NCBI RefSeq assembly: GCF_006717045.1
Contig: NZ_VFPH01000001.1
Span: 2,914,001 to 2,978,000, forward strand
Source of the DNA: Pseudonocardia cypriaca
GTDB taxonomy: Bacteria > Actinomycetota > Actinomycetes > Mycobacteriales > Pseudonocardiaceae
Direction: 5' to 3'
DNA: 64,000 nucleotides
Shown here: positions 50,463 to 59,454 of the stretch, in pieces
Layout of the letters: the number at the start of each line of letters is the position of its first letter
Position numbering within the stretch: position 1 is the first letter of the stretch
Notes under the pieces: model-generated
Database searches by the model: none
What the model was told of the DNA's origin: nothing
Seen by the model: the letters and a program-made list of their open reading frames with translations, nothing else
Made by a program: the position numbers and the translations under genes

Positions 50463-51295
50463 GCACCGCGGAGAGGGTCACCGGGACCGTGAAGACCGCG
50501 GCCGTCGGGTTCGACCACGTCTACAAGGCCTTCGTCGCGCGCGGCCGGCGCAGCGAGCCGGTGCTCGCCCTGCAGGACGTCGCGTTCGACGTGCGGCCGG
50601 GGGCGTTCGTGAGCCTCGTCGGGCCGTCCGGGTGCGGGAAGTCGACCTGCCTGAACCTCGTCGCGGGCCTGTCCGGCCCGTCGGAGGGTGTGGTGACCCA
50701 TCACGGGCGCCCCGTACGCGGGGTCAACACCGAGGTCGGCTACATCACGCAGGAGGACAACCTGCTGCCGTGGCGCACGCTCTCGGGCAACGTGGAGCTC
50801 GGCATGGAGCTGCGGGGTGTGCCGCGGGACGAGCGCCGAGCTCGGGCCCGGGAGTTCATCGAGCTCGTCGGGCTCGCCGGGTTCGAGGAGCACTACCCGC
50901 ACGAGCTGTCCGGCGGCATGCGCAAGCGCGCCGGGATCATCCGCACCCTCGTCCACGACAGCGACGTCGTGCTGATGGACGAGCCGTTCGGCCCCCTCGA
51001 CGCGCAGACCCGGGTGATCCTGCAGGCCGAGCTGCTCAAGCTGTGGCAGCGTCTGCGACCCACCGTCCTGTTCGTCACCCACGACCTGGTCGAGGCGATC
51101 GCGCTGTCGGACCGGATCCTGGTGTTCACCGCGAACCCCGGAACGATCAAGCGCGAGTACACGGTGGACATCCCGCGCCCGCGCGACCCGTTCCGCATCC
51201 ACGAGACCCCCGGGTTCTCCGAGCTGCACGAGGCGCTGTGGGCGGACATCCGCGCCGAAATCGGAGGAGCCGAGATCGGCGGCGAGGCCCCGTGA
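50459..51295 (+). CDS. ABC transporter ATPase (nitrate/sulfonate/taurine family)
   Basis: A 278-residue NitT/TauT-type ATPase. Walker A is LVGPSGCGKSTCLNLVAG, the Q-loop GYITQEDNLLPWRTLSGNVEL, the signature HELSGGMRKRAGIIRTLVHD (SGGM instead of SGGQ, common in this family), Walker B VVLMDEPFGPLDAQTR and the H-loop LFVTHDLVEAIALSD. It energises the two following permeases. Both ends overlap neighbours by four bases (GTGA at the start and at the end), so translation is coupled. Cytoplasmic side of the membrane. Confidence 0.9.
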   Translation: MSTAERVTGTVKTAAVGFDHVYKAFVARGRRSEPVLALQDVAFDVRPGAFVSLVGPSGCGKSTCLNLVAGLSGPSEGVVTHHGRPVRGVNTEVGYITQEDNLLPWRTLSGNVELGMELRGVPRDERRARAREFIELVGLAGFEEHYPHELSGGMRKRAGIIRTLVHDSDVVLMDEPFGPLDAQTRVILQAELLKLWQRLRPTVLFVTHDLVEAIALSDRILVFTANPGTIKREYTVDIPRPRDPFRIHETPGFSELHEALWADIRAEIGGAEIGGEAP

Positions 51296-52143
51296 CGGTC
51301 GCGGCCGCCACGCCCGGCACCCGGCGGGCCGATGCGGTGCTGGCGCGCACCGCCGCCGCGGACCGCCGCAGGAGGCGGTCGGAGCGGGCGGTCCTGTGGA
51401 CCGGCACCGCGGCGTTCGGGGCGGCGATCCTGCTGTTCTGGCAGTTCGGGCTCGGTCACCTGGTGAACCCGCGCTACGTCAGCGATCCGGCCACGATCGC
51501 GGGCCGGATCGGCGAGCTGGCGGCGGAAGGGGAGATCTTCCGCCACGTCGGGGTCACGATCGGCGAGGCGGCCACCGGGTTCGTCATCGGCTCGGTGCTG
51601 GGCCTGGCGAGCGCGTTCGCGCTGGCGCAGACCCGGCGCGGGTACGCGGTGTTCGAGCCGTTCCTCATCGGCTTCTACTCGATCCCGAAGATCGCCCTGG
51701 CCCCGCTCTTCATCCTGTGGTTCGGCCTCGGCACGGCGCCGAAGATCGTCATGGCGGCGCTGCTCGTCTACTTCGTCGTGTTCGTCAACACCGCCACCGG
51801 CATCCGGGAGGTGCGGCCGGGGCTCCTGCAGGTGTGCCGGGTGTTCGGCGCGAGCCGCCGGGACCTGCTGCTGAAGGTCACGCTGCCCTCGGCGGCACCG
51901 GCGATCGTCGCAAGCGTGCGGATCACCGTCACCCGCGCGATCGAGGGGGCGCTGCTCTCGGAGTTCGTGGCGTCGACGCAGGGGCTGGGCTACCTGGTCG
52001 CCCGGGCGTCTCGGGAGTTCGACATCGCCACCGTGTTCGCCGGCATCGTGATCATCGCGGCCGTCGTGATGGCGGCGAACGGGCTGCTACGGCTCCTGCA
52101 GGCCCGGCTCTCGCCCTGGCACAGCGGGCAGGTGCACGGATGA
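51292..52143 (+). CDS. ABC transporter permease (NitT/TauT type)
   Basis: A 283-residue membrane protein with a cytoplasmic basic N terminus and about six helices. The EAA loop appears as VCRVFGASRRDLLLKVTLPS, which docks the ATPase, and the SIPKIALAPLFILWFGLG segment is typical of SsuC/TauC-like permeases. The GTG start overlaps the stop of the ATPase gene. It forms a heterodimeric pore with the following permease. Confidence 0.9.
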   Translation: MTVAAATPGTRRADAVLARTAAADRRRRRSERAVLWTGTAAFGAAILLFWQFGLGHLVNPRYVSDPATIAGRIGELAAEGEIFRHVGVTIGEAATGFVIGSVLGLASAFALAQTRRGYAVFEPFLIGFYSIPKIALAPLFILWFGLGTAPKIVMAALLVYFVVFVNTATGIREVRPGLLQVCRVFGASRRDLLLKVTLPSAAPAIVASVRITVTRAIEGALLSEFVASTQGLGYLVARASREFDIATVFAGIVIIAAVVMAANGLLRLLQARLSPWHSGQVHG

Positions 52144-52991
52144 ACGAGCCCACGTCGGCGGGGAAGGCCGTTCTGGAGGCCACCCGCCGTGCGCACCGCG
52201 CCACCCGCACCGCGGAGCGGCGGTTCCTCCTGGCAGCGCGAGCCGGCATCGTGGTCGTCGCGCTGGCCGGCTGGGAGCTCGCCTCCGGGACGCTGGTCCG
52301 CTCGTTCTACGTCAGCTCGCCCGGCGACGTGGCCGAGACCCTCGTCGAGTGGGTGATGTCCGGGGAGCTCGTCTACCACGGCGGCTTCACCGTGACCGCG
52401 GCGTTCCTCGGCTACGTGCTCGGCGCGGTGGCGGCGGTCCTGGTGGCCTGGCCGCTGGCCATGCTGCGCACCGCCTACCGGATCACCGAGCCGTACTTCC
52501 TGGTGGCGTACTCGGTACCGGCGGTCGCGATGGGCCCGGTGTTCATCCTGTGGTTCGGGATCGGGCTGACGCCGAAGGTCCTCATCGCCGCGTACTTCGT
52601 GTTCTTCATCGTCTTCATCAACACCGTCACGGGCTTCCAGCAGGTGCCCACCGGGCTGCTCGACGTCACCCGCGTCATGGGCGCGTCGCGGCGGGACCTG
52701 CTGCGCACCGTGCTGCTGCCGAGCGCCCTCCCGTTCGTGCTGGCCGCGCTGCGGATCACCCTGCCTGCAGCGATGATCGGCGCGGTCACCGGCGAGTTCA
52801 TCTCGTCCAACCGCGGGTTGGGCTACCTCACCCGCGCCGCCGCCGCGAGCTACTCCACCGCAGGCGTGCTCGCGGGCGTGCTCTGCCTCTCCGCGATCGT
52901 GCTGCTGATGAACCTGCTGCTGCGCCCGTTGCGGCACGCACTGCGCTGGCAACCCGACATCGATCCGCCACAGGCCGCGGACGGTCGCTGA
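52140..52991 (+). CDS. ABC transporter permease (NitT/TauT type), second subunit
   Basis: A 283-residue membrane protein similar in layout to its neighbour: a basic amphipathic N-terminal segment, helices around VVVALAGWELASG and GYVLGAVAAVLVAWPLA, the SVPAVAMGPVFILWFGIGLT segment and the EAA loop VTRVMGASRRDLLRTVLLPS. Start ATG overlaps the upstream stop (ATGA). The two permeases have the same length and are clearly paralogous, indicating an asymmetric pore, while most homologues use two copies of one permease. Confidence 0.9.
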   Translation: MNEPTSAGKAVLEATRRAHRATRTAERRFLLAARAGIVVVALAGWELASGTLVRSFYVSSPGDVAETLVEWVMSGELVYHGGFTVTAAFLGYVLGAVAAVLVAWPLAMLRTAYRITEPYFLVAYSVPAVAMGPVFILWFGIGLTPKVLIAAYFVFFIVFINTVTGFQQVPTGLLDVTRVMGASRRDLLRTVLLPSALPFVLAALRITLPAAMIGAVTGEFISSNRGLGYLTRAAAASYSTAGVLAGVLCLSAIVLLMNLLLRPLRHALRWQPDIDPPQAADGR

Positions 52992-53021
52992 GGGTCGATG
53001 CTGAAACCCGAGGGAGTGATC

Positions 53022-54062
53022 ATGCGAGGACAACGGCGTTCCGCGGTCATCGGTGGCGCGTTGGCGCTCGCGCTGACGGTCGCGGCGTGCGGCGGGGGCG
53101 GCGGGACCGCTGGGGAGGGCGCGCGCACCGCGATCACGGTGTCGTCGCTGCCCAGCGCCTTCCTCGCCCCGCTCTACATCGCCGAGAAGGACGGGATCTT
53201 CGAACGGGAGGGCCTCGACGTCACGATCGTCGAGCTGCAGAGCGGGGCCGACGGCGTGCCGGCCGCCATCTCCGGCAGCTCGCAGTACGCCGACCTCGGC
53301 TTCGACGACCTGGCCACCCTCGCCGCCGAGGGCGAGGACAGCCTCCTGATGGTGCACAACCTGGTGCGGCGGGTGACGTTCACCCTGGTGATGAACCCGG
53401 ACCTGGCACGCGAGCGGGGCGTGAGCCGGGAGTCGCCGATCGAGGCGCGCTACGCGGCGCTGAAAGGGCTGCGGCTCGGCGTCACATCGCCCGGGGCGGC
53501 GAGCGACAAGTACATGCGCTACTACCTGCGCGAAGCGGGCCTCGACCCGGAGCGCGACGCCGAGATCATCGCGATGGGCGACGGCGCGTCGCTGCTCGCG
53601 GCCCTGGAGACCCGCCAGATCGACGCCTACCAGCTCTCCCCGCCCACGCCGTACGTGGCGCAGGCCGAGGGGTTCGGAACGGTGCTGATCGACGGACCCT
53701 CCGGCGACGTGCCGCGGTTCGCCGACTTCGCCTACACCGGGTTCGCCGCCAACCGGGAGTGGGCCGAGGCGAACCCCGAGGCGGCCCGCGCGTTCGGCCG
53801 CGCGCTGAACGCGGCCATGGAGCAGGTGCTCGCCGACCCGCACGCCGCGGCCGCGAAGATCGTCGACCGGATGTCGGCGGGCGACCTCCCGATCCTGCAG
53901 CAGACCCTCGACGCACTGGCACCCGCGCTGTCGGAGGACGGCTGCTTCGACGCCGCCGCCGTGCAGAGCACCCTGGCGGTGATGCACGAGGTCGAGATCA
54001 TCGAGAGCGCGGGCGACCCCGCGGAGGGCGTGCTCTGGACGAACGCGTACAACGACTGTTGA
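53022..54062 (+). CDS. ABC transporter substrate-binding lipoprotein (NMT1/SsuA type)
   Basis: A 346-residue periplasmic-type binding protein anchored as a lipoprotein. The signal sequence MRGQRRSAVIGGALALALTV ends in the lipobox VAAC, followed by a Gly-rich linker. The domain begins TVSSLPSAFLAPLYIAEKDG and continues VELQSGADGVPAAISGSSQY, LGVTSPGAASDKYMRYYLRE and ALETRQIDAYQLSPPTP, the NMT1/SsuA-like pattern. GAGGGAG stands six bases before the chosen ATG; an upstream in-frame ATG at 52998 is less likely. It delivers the unknown substrate to the two permeases. Confidence 0.9.
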   Translation: MRGQRRSAVIGGALALALTVAACGGGGGTAGEGARTAITVSSLPSAFLAPLYIAEKDGIFEREGLDVTIVELQSGADGVPAAISGSSQYADLGFDDLATLAAEGEDSLLMVHNLVRRVTFTLVMNPDLARERGVSRESPIEARYAALKGLRLGVTSPGAASDKYMRYYLREAGLDPERDAEIIAMGDGASLLAALETRQIDAYQLSPPTPYVAQAEGFGTVLIDGPSGDVPRFADFAYTGFAANREWAEANPEAARAFGRALNAAMEQVLADPHAAAAKIVDRMSAGDLPILQQTLDALAPALSEDGCFDAAAVQSTLAVMHEVEIIESAGDPAEGVLWTNAYNDC

Positions 54063-54081
54063 TCGGCCGGAAGGGACACCT

Positions 54082-54843
54082 GTGAAGATCGTTCGTTACT
54101 CGAGCCCGGACGGCCCCGCCTGGGGCGTCCTGGACGACGGCGTCGTGCTGGCCGCCGAGGGCACGCCGTTCACCGACCTGCGGACCACGGATCTGCGGGT
54201 CGGCCCGCTGGACGAGGTGTCGCTGCTCGCCCCGGTGACCCCGCGCACCCTGCTGTGCGTCGGGCGCAACTACCGCTCGCACGCCGAGGAGTTCGGCAAC
54301 CCGGTGCCGGAGGAGCCGCTGCTGTTCCTCAAGCCGGCCGCCGCGGTGGTCGGCCCCGGCGCCGACGTGGTGTACCCGGCGCTCTCGCAGCGCGTGGACC
54401 CGGAGGCCGAGCTCGTGCTCGTGATCGGCCGCACCGCGCGGAACGTGGCCGCGGCCGACGCGTGGGACGTGATCGGCGGCTACACCTGCGGCAACGACGT
54501 CACCGCCCGGGACATCCAGCGCTCCGACGGCCAGTGGACCCGCGGCAAGGGCTTCGACACGTTCTGCCCGATCGGGCCGTGGGTGGACACCGAGTTCGAC
54601 CCGACCGACGTCGCCGTCTCGTGCACGGTGGACGGCGAGCGCCGCCAGGACGGCCGCACCAAGGACCTGATCTTCCCGATCCCGTACCTGATCGAGTACA
54701 TCACCCGGTTCACCACCCTCGAACCCGGCGACGTGATCCTCTCCGGCACGCCGGAGGGCGTCCAGCCGGTCGAGCCGGGCAACACGATCACGGTGGAGGT
54801 GGAGGGCCTGGGCGCCCTGACGAACACGGTGGTCGCCGAGTAG
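54082..54843 (+). CDS. Fumarylacetoacetate hydrolase-family enzyme
   Basis: A 253-residue protein of the fumarylacetoacetase (FAH) superfamily. LLCVGRNYRSHAEEFGNPVP is the family start of the catalytic domain; the metal-binding acidic residues lie in DPEAELVLVIGRTARNV and GGYTCGNDVTARDIQRSDGQ; GKGFDTFCPIGPWVD and LSGTPEGVQPVEPGNTITVE complete it. Members hydrolyse or decarboxylate 2-oxo/enol acids, or hydrate dienoates, in aromatic catabolism. The GTG start follows the binding-protein stop by 19 bases, with GGAAGGGA upstream. As the last gene of the importer operon it likely processes a product of the imported compound. Confidence 0.85.
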   Translation: MKIVRYSSPDGPAWGVLDDGVVLAAEGTPFTDLRTTDLRVGPLDEVSLLAPVTPRTLLCVGRNYRSHAEEFGNPVPEEPLLFLKPAAAVVGPGADVVYPALSQRVDPEAELVLVIGRTARNVAAADAWDVIGGYTCGNDVTARDIQRSDGQWTRGKGFDTFCPIGPWVDTEFDPTDVAVSCTVDGERRQDGRTKDLIFPIPYLIEYITRFTTLEPGDVILSGTPEGVQPVEPGNTITVEVEGLGALTNTVVAE

Positions 54844-54876
54844 GTGCCCCGGATGTGCGCGGCGTGCTGAACGGCC

Positions 54877-55623
54877 TCACGGGCGCTGATGGCGGCGACT
54901 CTCCACCAGGCTGCCATCGGCCAACAAGTCCCGGATCGCGCGCGCCAAGAAGTAGCCCCTGCCACCGCCGGGTTGACCGAACCACGGCACAGCGACGCCG
55001 TGGAGCGCCGAGATCGGTCGTTCCACTCGATAGGCGTGGTACGGGCGGCCCACCCAGTCCGCCGGGAGTGAGCGCTCGGCGAACGGTGTTCCTCCGGCGT
55101 ACACCAGGTTGCCGCCCTCGCTGCCGAACCGGTCTACCTCGGTCCCGGCCGGCAACACGATCGCCGACCGATCCCGGAGCAACGACAGCGGCGGCTCGCC
55201 GGCAAGCGCCTGGATGTCGGCCGCCGGGGCCACGGGAGCTGCTTCGCGGGCTGCCCCCGCTCGCTCGCCGCCGCCCCCGCGAACGGCATCGAGATCGTCG
55301 CGCCAGAGCAGCTCCGCCAACAGCACCTTCGCCGCGTCCACCGCGTGGTCGTACACCTTCGGCCGGCGGTTCGGCCCGCGACTGGCGTCCCAGAACCGCA
55401 CCTGCCAACCCGCCGGCCCCGGAGCGGGCTCGATCACCAACGCGTCGGGCTTCGGGGTGACGATGCCGTACTCCTCGGCTCGAACCCCGTAGTGCTCCAA
55501 CCGCTGCCGCAGCCGGTCGAGCGCCCGCTGGTCGGCATCGGAGATGACCCGGGGTCGAGAAGCCGGTAGGTCGGCGCTCTCCGTCTGCGGTCCAGTGGAG
55601 GTGGCTTTCCCGACATCAGGCAA
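54877..55623 (-). CDS. TNT-type NAD+ glycohydrolase toxin domain protein
   Basis: A 248-residue protein whose last about 105 residues form a TNT (tuberculosis necrotizing toxin, DUF4237) domain: AGTEVDRFGSEGGNLVYAGG, PFAERSLPADWVGRPYHAYR, and GVAVPWFGQPGGGRGYFLAR, ending LLADGSL. The Arg of DRFG, the Arg of ERSLP and the Gln of FGQPGGG match the residues known to be needed for NAD+ hydrolysis in this family. Residues about 32-105 form a small alpha/beta module (LRQRLEHYGVRAEEYGI...VYDHAVDAAKVLLAELLW) seen with other actinobacterial TNT-like proteins; an Ala/Gly-rich linker joins them. No signal peptide or secretion domain. The TTG start overlaps the end of the upstream ABC exporter gene by eight bases. 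No IFT-like immunity gene is recognisable. Confidence 0.75.
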   Translation of the reverse strand: MPDVGKATSTGPQTESADLPASRPRVISDADQRALDRLRQRLEHYGVRAEEYGIVTPKPDALVIEPAPGPAGWQVRFWDASRGPNRRPKVYDHAVDAAKVLLAELLWRDDLDAVRGGGGERAGAAREAAPVAPAADIQALAGEPPLSLLRDRSAIVLPAGTEVDRFGSEGGNLVYAGGTPFAERSLPADWVGRPYHAYRVERPISALHGVAVPWFGQPGGGRGYFLARAIRDLLADGSLVESRRHQRP

Positions 55624-57475
55624 GGCTCGCCCGCCAGGACTCGTGGAGCCTCGCGAACTCGCCGTCCTCGGCGAGGAGGGCGTCCGGCGGGCCGTCCTCC
55701 ACGATCCGGCCGTCGGACACGACCAGCACCCGGTCGGCGATCAGCACCGTCGAGAGGCGGTGGGCGATGATCAGCGCGGTGCGGCCGGCGAGCACCGTCT
55801 CCAAGGCCGCCTGCACGGCCCGCTCGGACGGGATGTCCAGGGAGGACGTGGCCTCGTCGAGCAGCACGACGGCGGGGTCGGCGAGCAGCACCCTGGCGAG
55901 CGCGACGAGCTGGCGCTGGCCGGCCGAGAGGCGGCCGCCGCGCTTGCGGACGTCGGTGTCGAAGCCCTCGGGCAGCGCCTCGACGAACTCGCGTGCGCCC
56001 ACCGACTCGGCGGCAGCCACGACTTCCGCCCGGGACGGCGTGCCGTCCCCGCGCCGGCCCATCGCGATGTTGTCGGCCACCGAACCCGAGAACAGGAACG
56101 CCTCCTGCGTGACCATGACCAGCGCCGAGCGCAGCTCGGTGTCGGCGATGTCGCGCAGGTCGATCCCGTCGAGCCGCACCGAACCCTCGGTCGGGTCGTA
56201 GAAGCGGGCGGCGAGCTTGGCGAGCGTCGACTTGCCCGCCCCGGTGGCGCCGACGAGCGCGACGGTCTGCCCGGCGGGGACGCGCAGCGAGAACGCCGGC
56301 AGGACCGTGCGGTCCGGTGCGCGCTGGTAGGCGAACCGGACCCGGTCGAACTCCAGCTCTCCGCGTACGGGATCCGGCAGCGGAACGGGCCGCACCGGCT
56401 CGGGGACCCCGACGGGGGTGTCCAGCACCGACGCGATCTTCTCCAGCCCGGCGGCGGCCGACTGGTAGGCGTTGAAGAACTGGGCGAGGTCGTCGAGGGG
56501 GTCGTAGAAGCGGCGCAGGTAGAGAACGAACGCGGTGAGCGCGCCGAGGGCGAGGGCGCCGTCGACGACGCGCAGCCCGCCGAGCAGCAGCACCAGCGCG
56601 AGCGAACCGTTGCCGACCAGCCGCACCGTCGCCACGTACCAGGCGACGGTGAGGAACGCGGCGGTGTTGGCATCGCGGTTCGCGGCCGTCAGGGCGTGCA
56701 TGATCTCGTCGTTGCGGGGCTCCCTGCGGAACGCCTGCACCGCACGGACGCCGTTCACGGACTCGACGAAGTGCACGATCACCCGCGCCACGGTGCTGCG
56801 GGTGCGCCGGTAGCTCGCCCGGGAGCGGCGCTGGAACCAGCGGGTGAGCAGCACCAGCGGGACGAACCCGGCCAGGACCACGGCAGCGAGCAAGGGGTCG
56901 ATCCACACGAGCAGAACCGTGATGCCGACCAGTGACAGCAGCGCGCCGAAGAGACCGTCGAGGCCCTTCTCCAGCAGGTCGGAGAGCGCGTCGACGTCGC
57001 TGGTGAGCCGGGAGATCAGGCGGCCGGACGTGAACGACTCGTGGAAGTCGAGCGAGAGGCGCTGCCCGCGGGCGAAGAGCCGCTTGCGGACGTCGAGCAG
57101 CAGGTCCTGGCCGATGCGCCCGGACAGCAGCAGGAACGCCGTTCGCAGCCCGGCACCCGCGATCGCGACGGCGGCGTAGCCACCGATGGCGGCGGCGAGT
57201 GGGCCCGGCCGCCCGTCTAGGGCTGCCGGCACGCCGGCGTCGATGGCGAACGCCACCATCAACGGGCCGGAGAGCATCACCGCGTTCTCGGCGACCAGCA
57301 GCACCGCGGCCAGCGTCACCGCGCGCCGGTGGGGCCGCAGCAGCTCGGCGACGAGCCGGCGGGCCCGCGCCTGCAGTCGCAGACCGGTTCGCCGGTCGAC
57401 CGCGTCGGCCTCCTCGTCCCCGTTGATGTCTCCGGTGGCGACCCCGCGCCACGCCTCGTCGGTCTCGGCCGTCAC
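55616..57475 (-). CDS. ABC exporter half-transporter (canonical NBD)
   Basis: A 619-residue type IV ABC half-transporter. The membrane domain has six helices (LAAVLLVAENAVMLSGPLMV, AAIGGYAAVAIAGAGLRTAF, and so on) with the coupling segment DVRKRLFARGQRLSLDFHE; the NBD has Walker A LVGATGAGKSTLAKL, Q-loop VTQEAFLF, signature RLSAGQRQLVALAR, Walker B AVVLLDEATSSLD with the catalytic Glu, and an H-loop ALIIAHRLST. The signature is altered (LSAGQ instead of LSGGQ), as expected for the partner of a degenerate half. It is downstream of the other half-transporter gene; the TNT gene begins inside its 3' end. Start: GTG 57475 with GAGGAGG upstream. Confidence 0.9.
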   Translation of the reverse strand: MTAETDEAWRGVATGDINGDEEADAVDRRTGLRLQARARRLVAELLRPHRRAVTLAAVLLVAENAVMLSGPLMVAFAIDAGVPAALDGRPGPLAAAIGGYAAVAIAGAGLRTAFLLLSGRIGQDLLLDVRKRLFARGQRLSLDFHESFTSGRLISRLTSDVDALSDLLEKGLDGLFGALLSLVGITVLLVWIDPLLAAVVLAGFVPLVLLTRWFQRRSRASYRRTRSTVARVIVHFVESVNGVRAVQAFRREPRNDEIMHALTAANRDANTAAFLTVAWYVATVRLVGNGSLALVLLLGGLRVVDGALALGALTAFVLYLRRFYDPLDDLAQFFNAYQSAAAGLEKIASVLDTPVGVPEPVRPVPLPDPVRGELEFDRVRFAYQRAPDRTVLPAFSLRVPAGQTVALVGATGAGKSTLAKLAARFYDPTEGSVRLDGIDLRDIADTELRSALVMVTQEAFLFSGSVADNIAMGRRGDGTPSRAEVVAAAESVGAREFVEALPEGFDTDVRKRGGRLSAGQRQLVALARVLLADPAVVLLDEATSSLDIPSERAVQAALETVLAGRTALIIAHRLSTVLIADRVLVVSDGRIVEDGPPDALLAEDGEFARLHESWRASLA

Positions 57476-57641
57476 GCCCCCACCTCCTCGCGGTCCTCCC
57501 CGCTGCCAGTGCCCCGCCCCGAAAGGTTCACCACGTAACTCGGCGGCCCAGGCGCCCGCTGGCCGCGTTGCCGCACGACCCGAGTACGCCCGGTACGAGG
57601 GTCGCGCGGCGCCTTGCCAGCGAACGCCTGGATCCACCGAT

Positions 57642-59411
57642 TCACGCGCCAACCTTCCGGGGCGGGGCACTAGCCAGCAGCCTGCGGTACTCGGGCACGG
57701 CGGCGAGCAGCTCGGTGTGCGTGCCGACGGCGGTGATCCGGCCGTCGTCGAGCAGCGCCACCCGGTCGGCGAGCTGGATGGTGGAGGGCCGGTGCGCCAC
57801 CACGAGCGCCGTGACCCCGCCCAGCACCCGGCGCAGCGCGGCCTCGACCTCGGCCTCGGTGTGCACGTCGAGGGCGGAGAGCGGGTCGTCGAGCACCAGG
57901 ACCGGCGGGTGCCCGACCACCGCCCTGGCGAGGGCGAGCCGCTGGCGCTGACCACCGGAGAGGGACATGCCCTGCTCGCCGATGCGGGTGTCGAGACCCC
58001 ACGGCAGCGCGGCGACGAACCCGTCGGCGCTGGCGACGCGCAGCGCCTCCCAGACCTGCTCGTCGGAATGTCCTGGTGAGCCGAGGAGCACGTTCTCGCG
58101 CACGCTCGCCGAGATCAGCACGGGGTCCTCGAACGCGGGGGCGACGACGGTGCGGAGGTCGGCGAGGCGGAGCCGGCGCACGTCGACGCCGTCGACCAGG
58201 ACGGCGCCGCCCGTGACGTCGTACAGGCGGGTGACGAGCGCGGTGAGGGTGGTCTTGCCGGACCCGGTGGCACCGACCAGAGCGAGGGTCTCGCCGGGCC
58301 GCAGGGTGAGGTCGACGCCGTGCAGGACCTCCCGGTCGCCGCCGGGGTAGCGGAACCGCACGCCCGCCAGCTCGAGCGCGCCGCGCACCGGATGCGGCAG
58401 CGGCAACGGCTCGGCGGGATCGACGATCTCCGGCACGACGTCGCGGACCTCCCAGTACCGCCTGGTCGCGGCGGCGGCGTTGCTCGCCTCGGCCAGCAGC
58501 CAGCCGATCGACGCGATCGGCCAGTACAGGTAGGTCATCACGGTGACGGCGGCCACGAGGGTGCCGATCGTCAGGGTTCCGCTCGCGACGCCCCACGCGC
58601 CGAGCCCGAGCACCACGGCGATCGCCGACTCCGGCAGCAGCACGAGGACCGCCCACAGCGCGGCGAGGAGCCGGATCTTGGTCAGCTCGGTGCCCCGCAG
58701 GCCGCGGGCGTCGGCCACGAAGCGCTCGGTGAGCCGTCGCCCGCGACCGAGCGACTTGAGCACGCGGATCCCCAGTGCCGACTCCTCGACGACGGTCGCG
58801 AGGTCGCCCGCCTGGTCCTGGGCGCGGCGGGCCTCGACGGAGAACCGCCGCTCCAGCAGGAGCGTGAGGGCGAGCAGGGGCACCGCGGCGATGGCGATGA
58901 CGACCCCGAGCCACACCGACAGCCACATCAGCACGGCGATGCCGACCAGCACGGTGAGGACGTTGACCACGAGGAAGATGCCGGAGAAGGCGACGAACCA
59001 GCGGATCGTGCTGAGGTCGGCGGTGGCGCGGGAGAGCAGCTGCCCGGACGGCCAGCGGTCGTGGAAGGACACCGGCAGCCGCTGCAGGTGCGCGAACAGG
59101 TCGGCGCGCATCGCCGCCTCGACGCCGGTGCTCGGCCCCGCCACCAGGCGCCTGCGCAGGAACAACAGCACGGCCTCTCCGACGCCGAGCCCGAGCACCC
59201 CGAGCACCAGCCACGGCAGGGCCCCGAGCTCGCCACGGGCGATGGGACCGTCCACGATCGCGCGGGTGACCAGCGGGACCGTCAGCCCCGCCAGGGTGCC
59301 GGCGAGTGCCGCCGCACCGCCCGCGAGCAGCGGCCACCGATGCGGGTGGACGTAGGGGGCGAGGCGGCGGAGCGTGGCGAGGCTGGCCCGTGCGGGCGGG
59401 GGCTCGGTCAT
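57642..59411 (-). CDS. ABC exporter half-transporter (degenerate NBD)
   Basis: A 589-residue ABC half-transporter. Six helices precede an NBD with Walker A LVGATGSGKTTLTALVTRL, signature MSLSGGQRQRLALARAVV, Walker B VLVLDDPLSALD and H-loop ALVVAHRPST. In Walker B the catalytic Glu is replaced by Asp (LDDP), the classical mark of the degenerate site in heterodimeric exporters; the site would be completed by the LSAGQ signature of the partner encoded downstream. Start ATG at 59411. Upstream, GTTCGCTC (59455-59462) and GAGCGAAC (59471-59478) form a possible operator. The two genes are 166 bases apart. Confidence 0.9.
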   Translation of the reverse strand: MTEPPPARASLATLRRLAPYVHPHRWPLLAGGAAALAGTLAGLTVPLVTRAIVDGPIARGELGALPWLVLGVLGLGVGEAVLLFLRRRLVAGPSTGVEAAMRADLFAHLQRLPVSFHDRWPSGQLLSRATADLSTIRWFVAFSGIFLVVNVLTVLVGIAVLMWLSVWLGVVIAIAAVPLLALTLLLERRFSVEARRAQDQAGDLATVVEESALGIRVLKSLGRGRRLTERFVADARGLRGTELTKIRLLAALWAVLVLLPESAIAVVLGLGAWGVASGTLTIGTLVAAVTVMTYLYWPIASIGWLLAEASNAAAATRRYWEVRDVVPEIVDPAEPLPLPHPVRGALELAGVRFRYPGGDREVLHGVDLTLRPGETLALVGATGSGKTTLTALVTRLYDVTGGAVLVDGVDVRRLRLADLRTVVAPAFEDPVLISASVRENVLLGSPGHSDEQVWEALRVASADGFVAALPWGLDTRIGEQGMSLSGGQRQRLALARAVVGHPPVLVLDDPLSALDVHTEAEVEAALRRVLGGVTALVVAHRPSTIQLADRVALLDDGRITAVGTHTELLAAVPEYRRLLASAPPRKVGA

Positions 59412-59454
59412 GGCTGCTTCGACCGTAGGTCGGTGGGGCGGCCCGCGCATTCGA

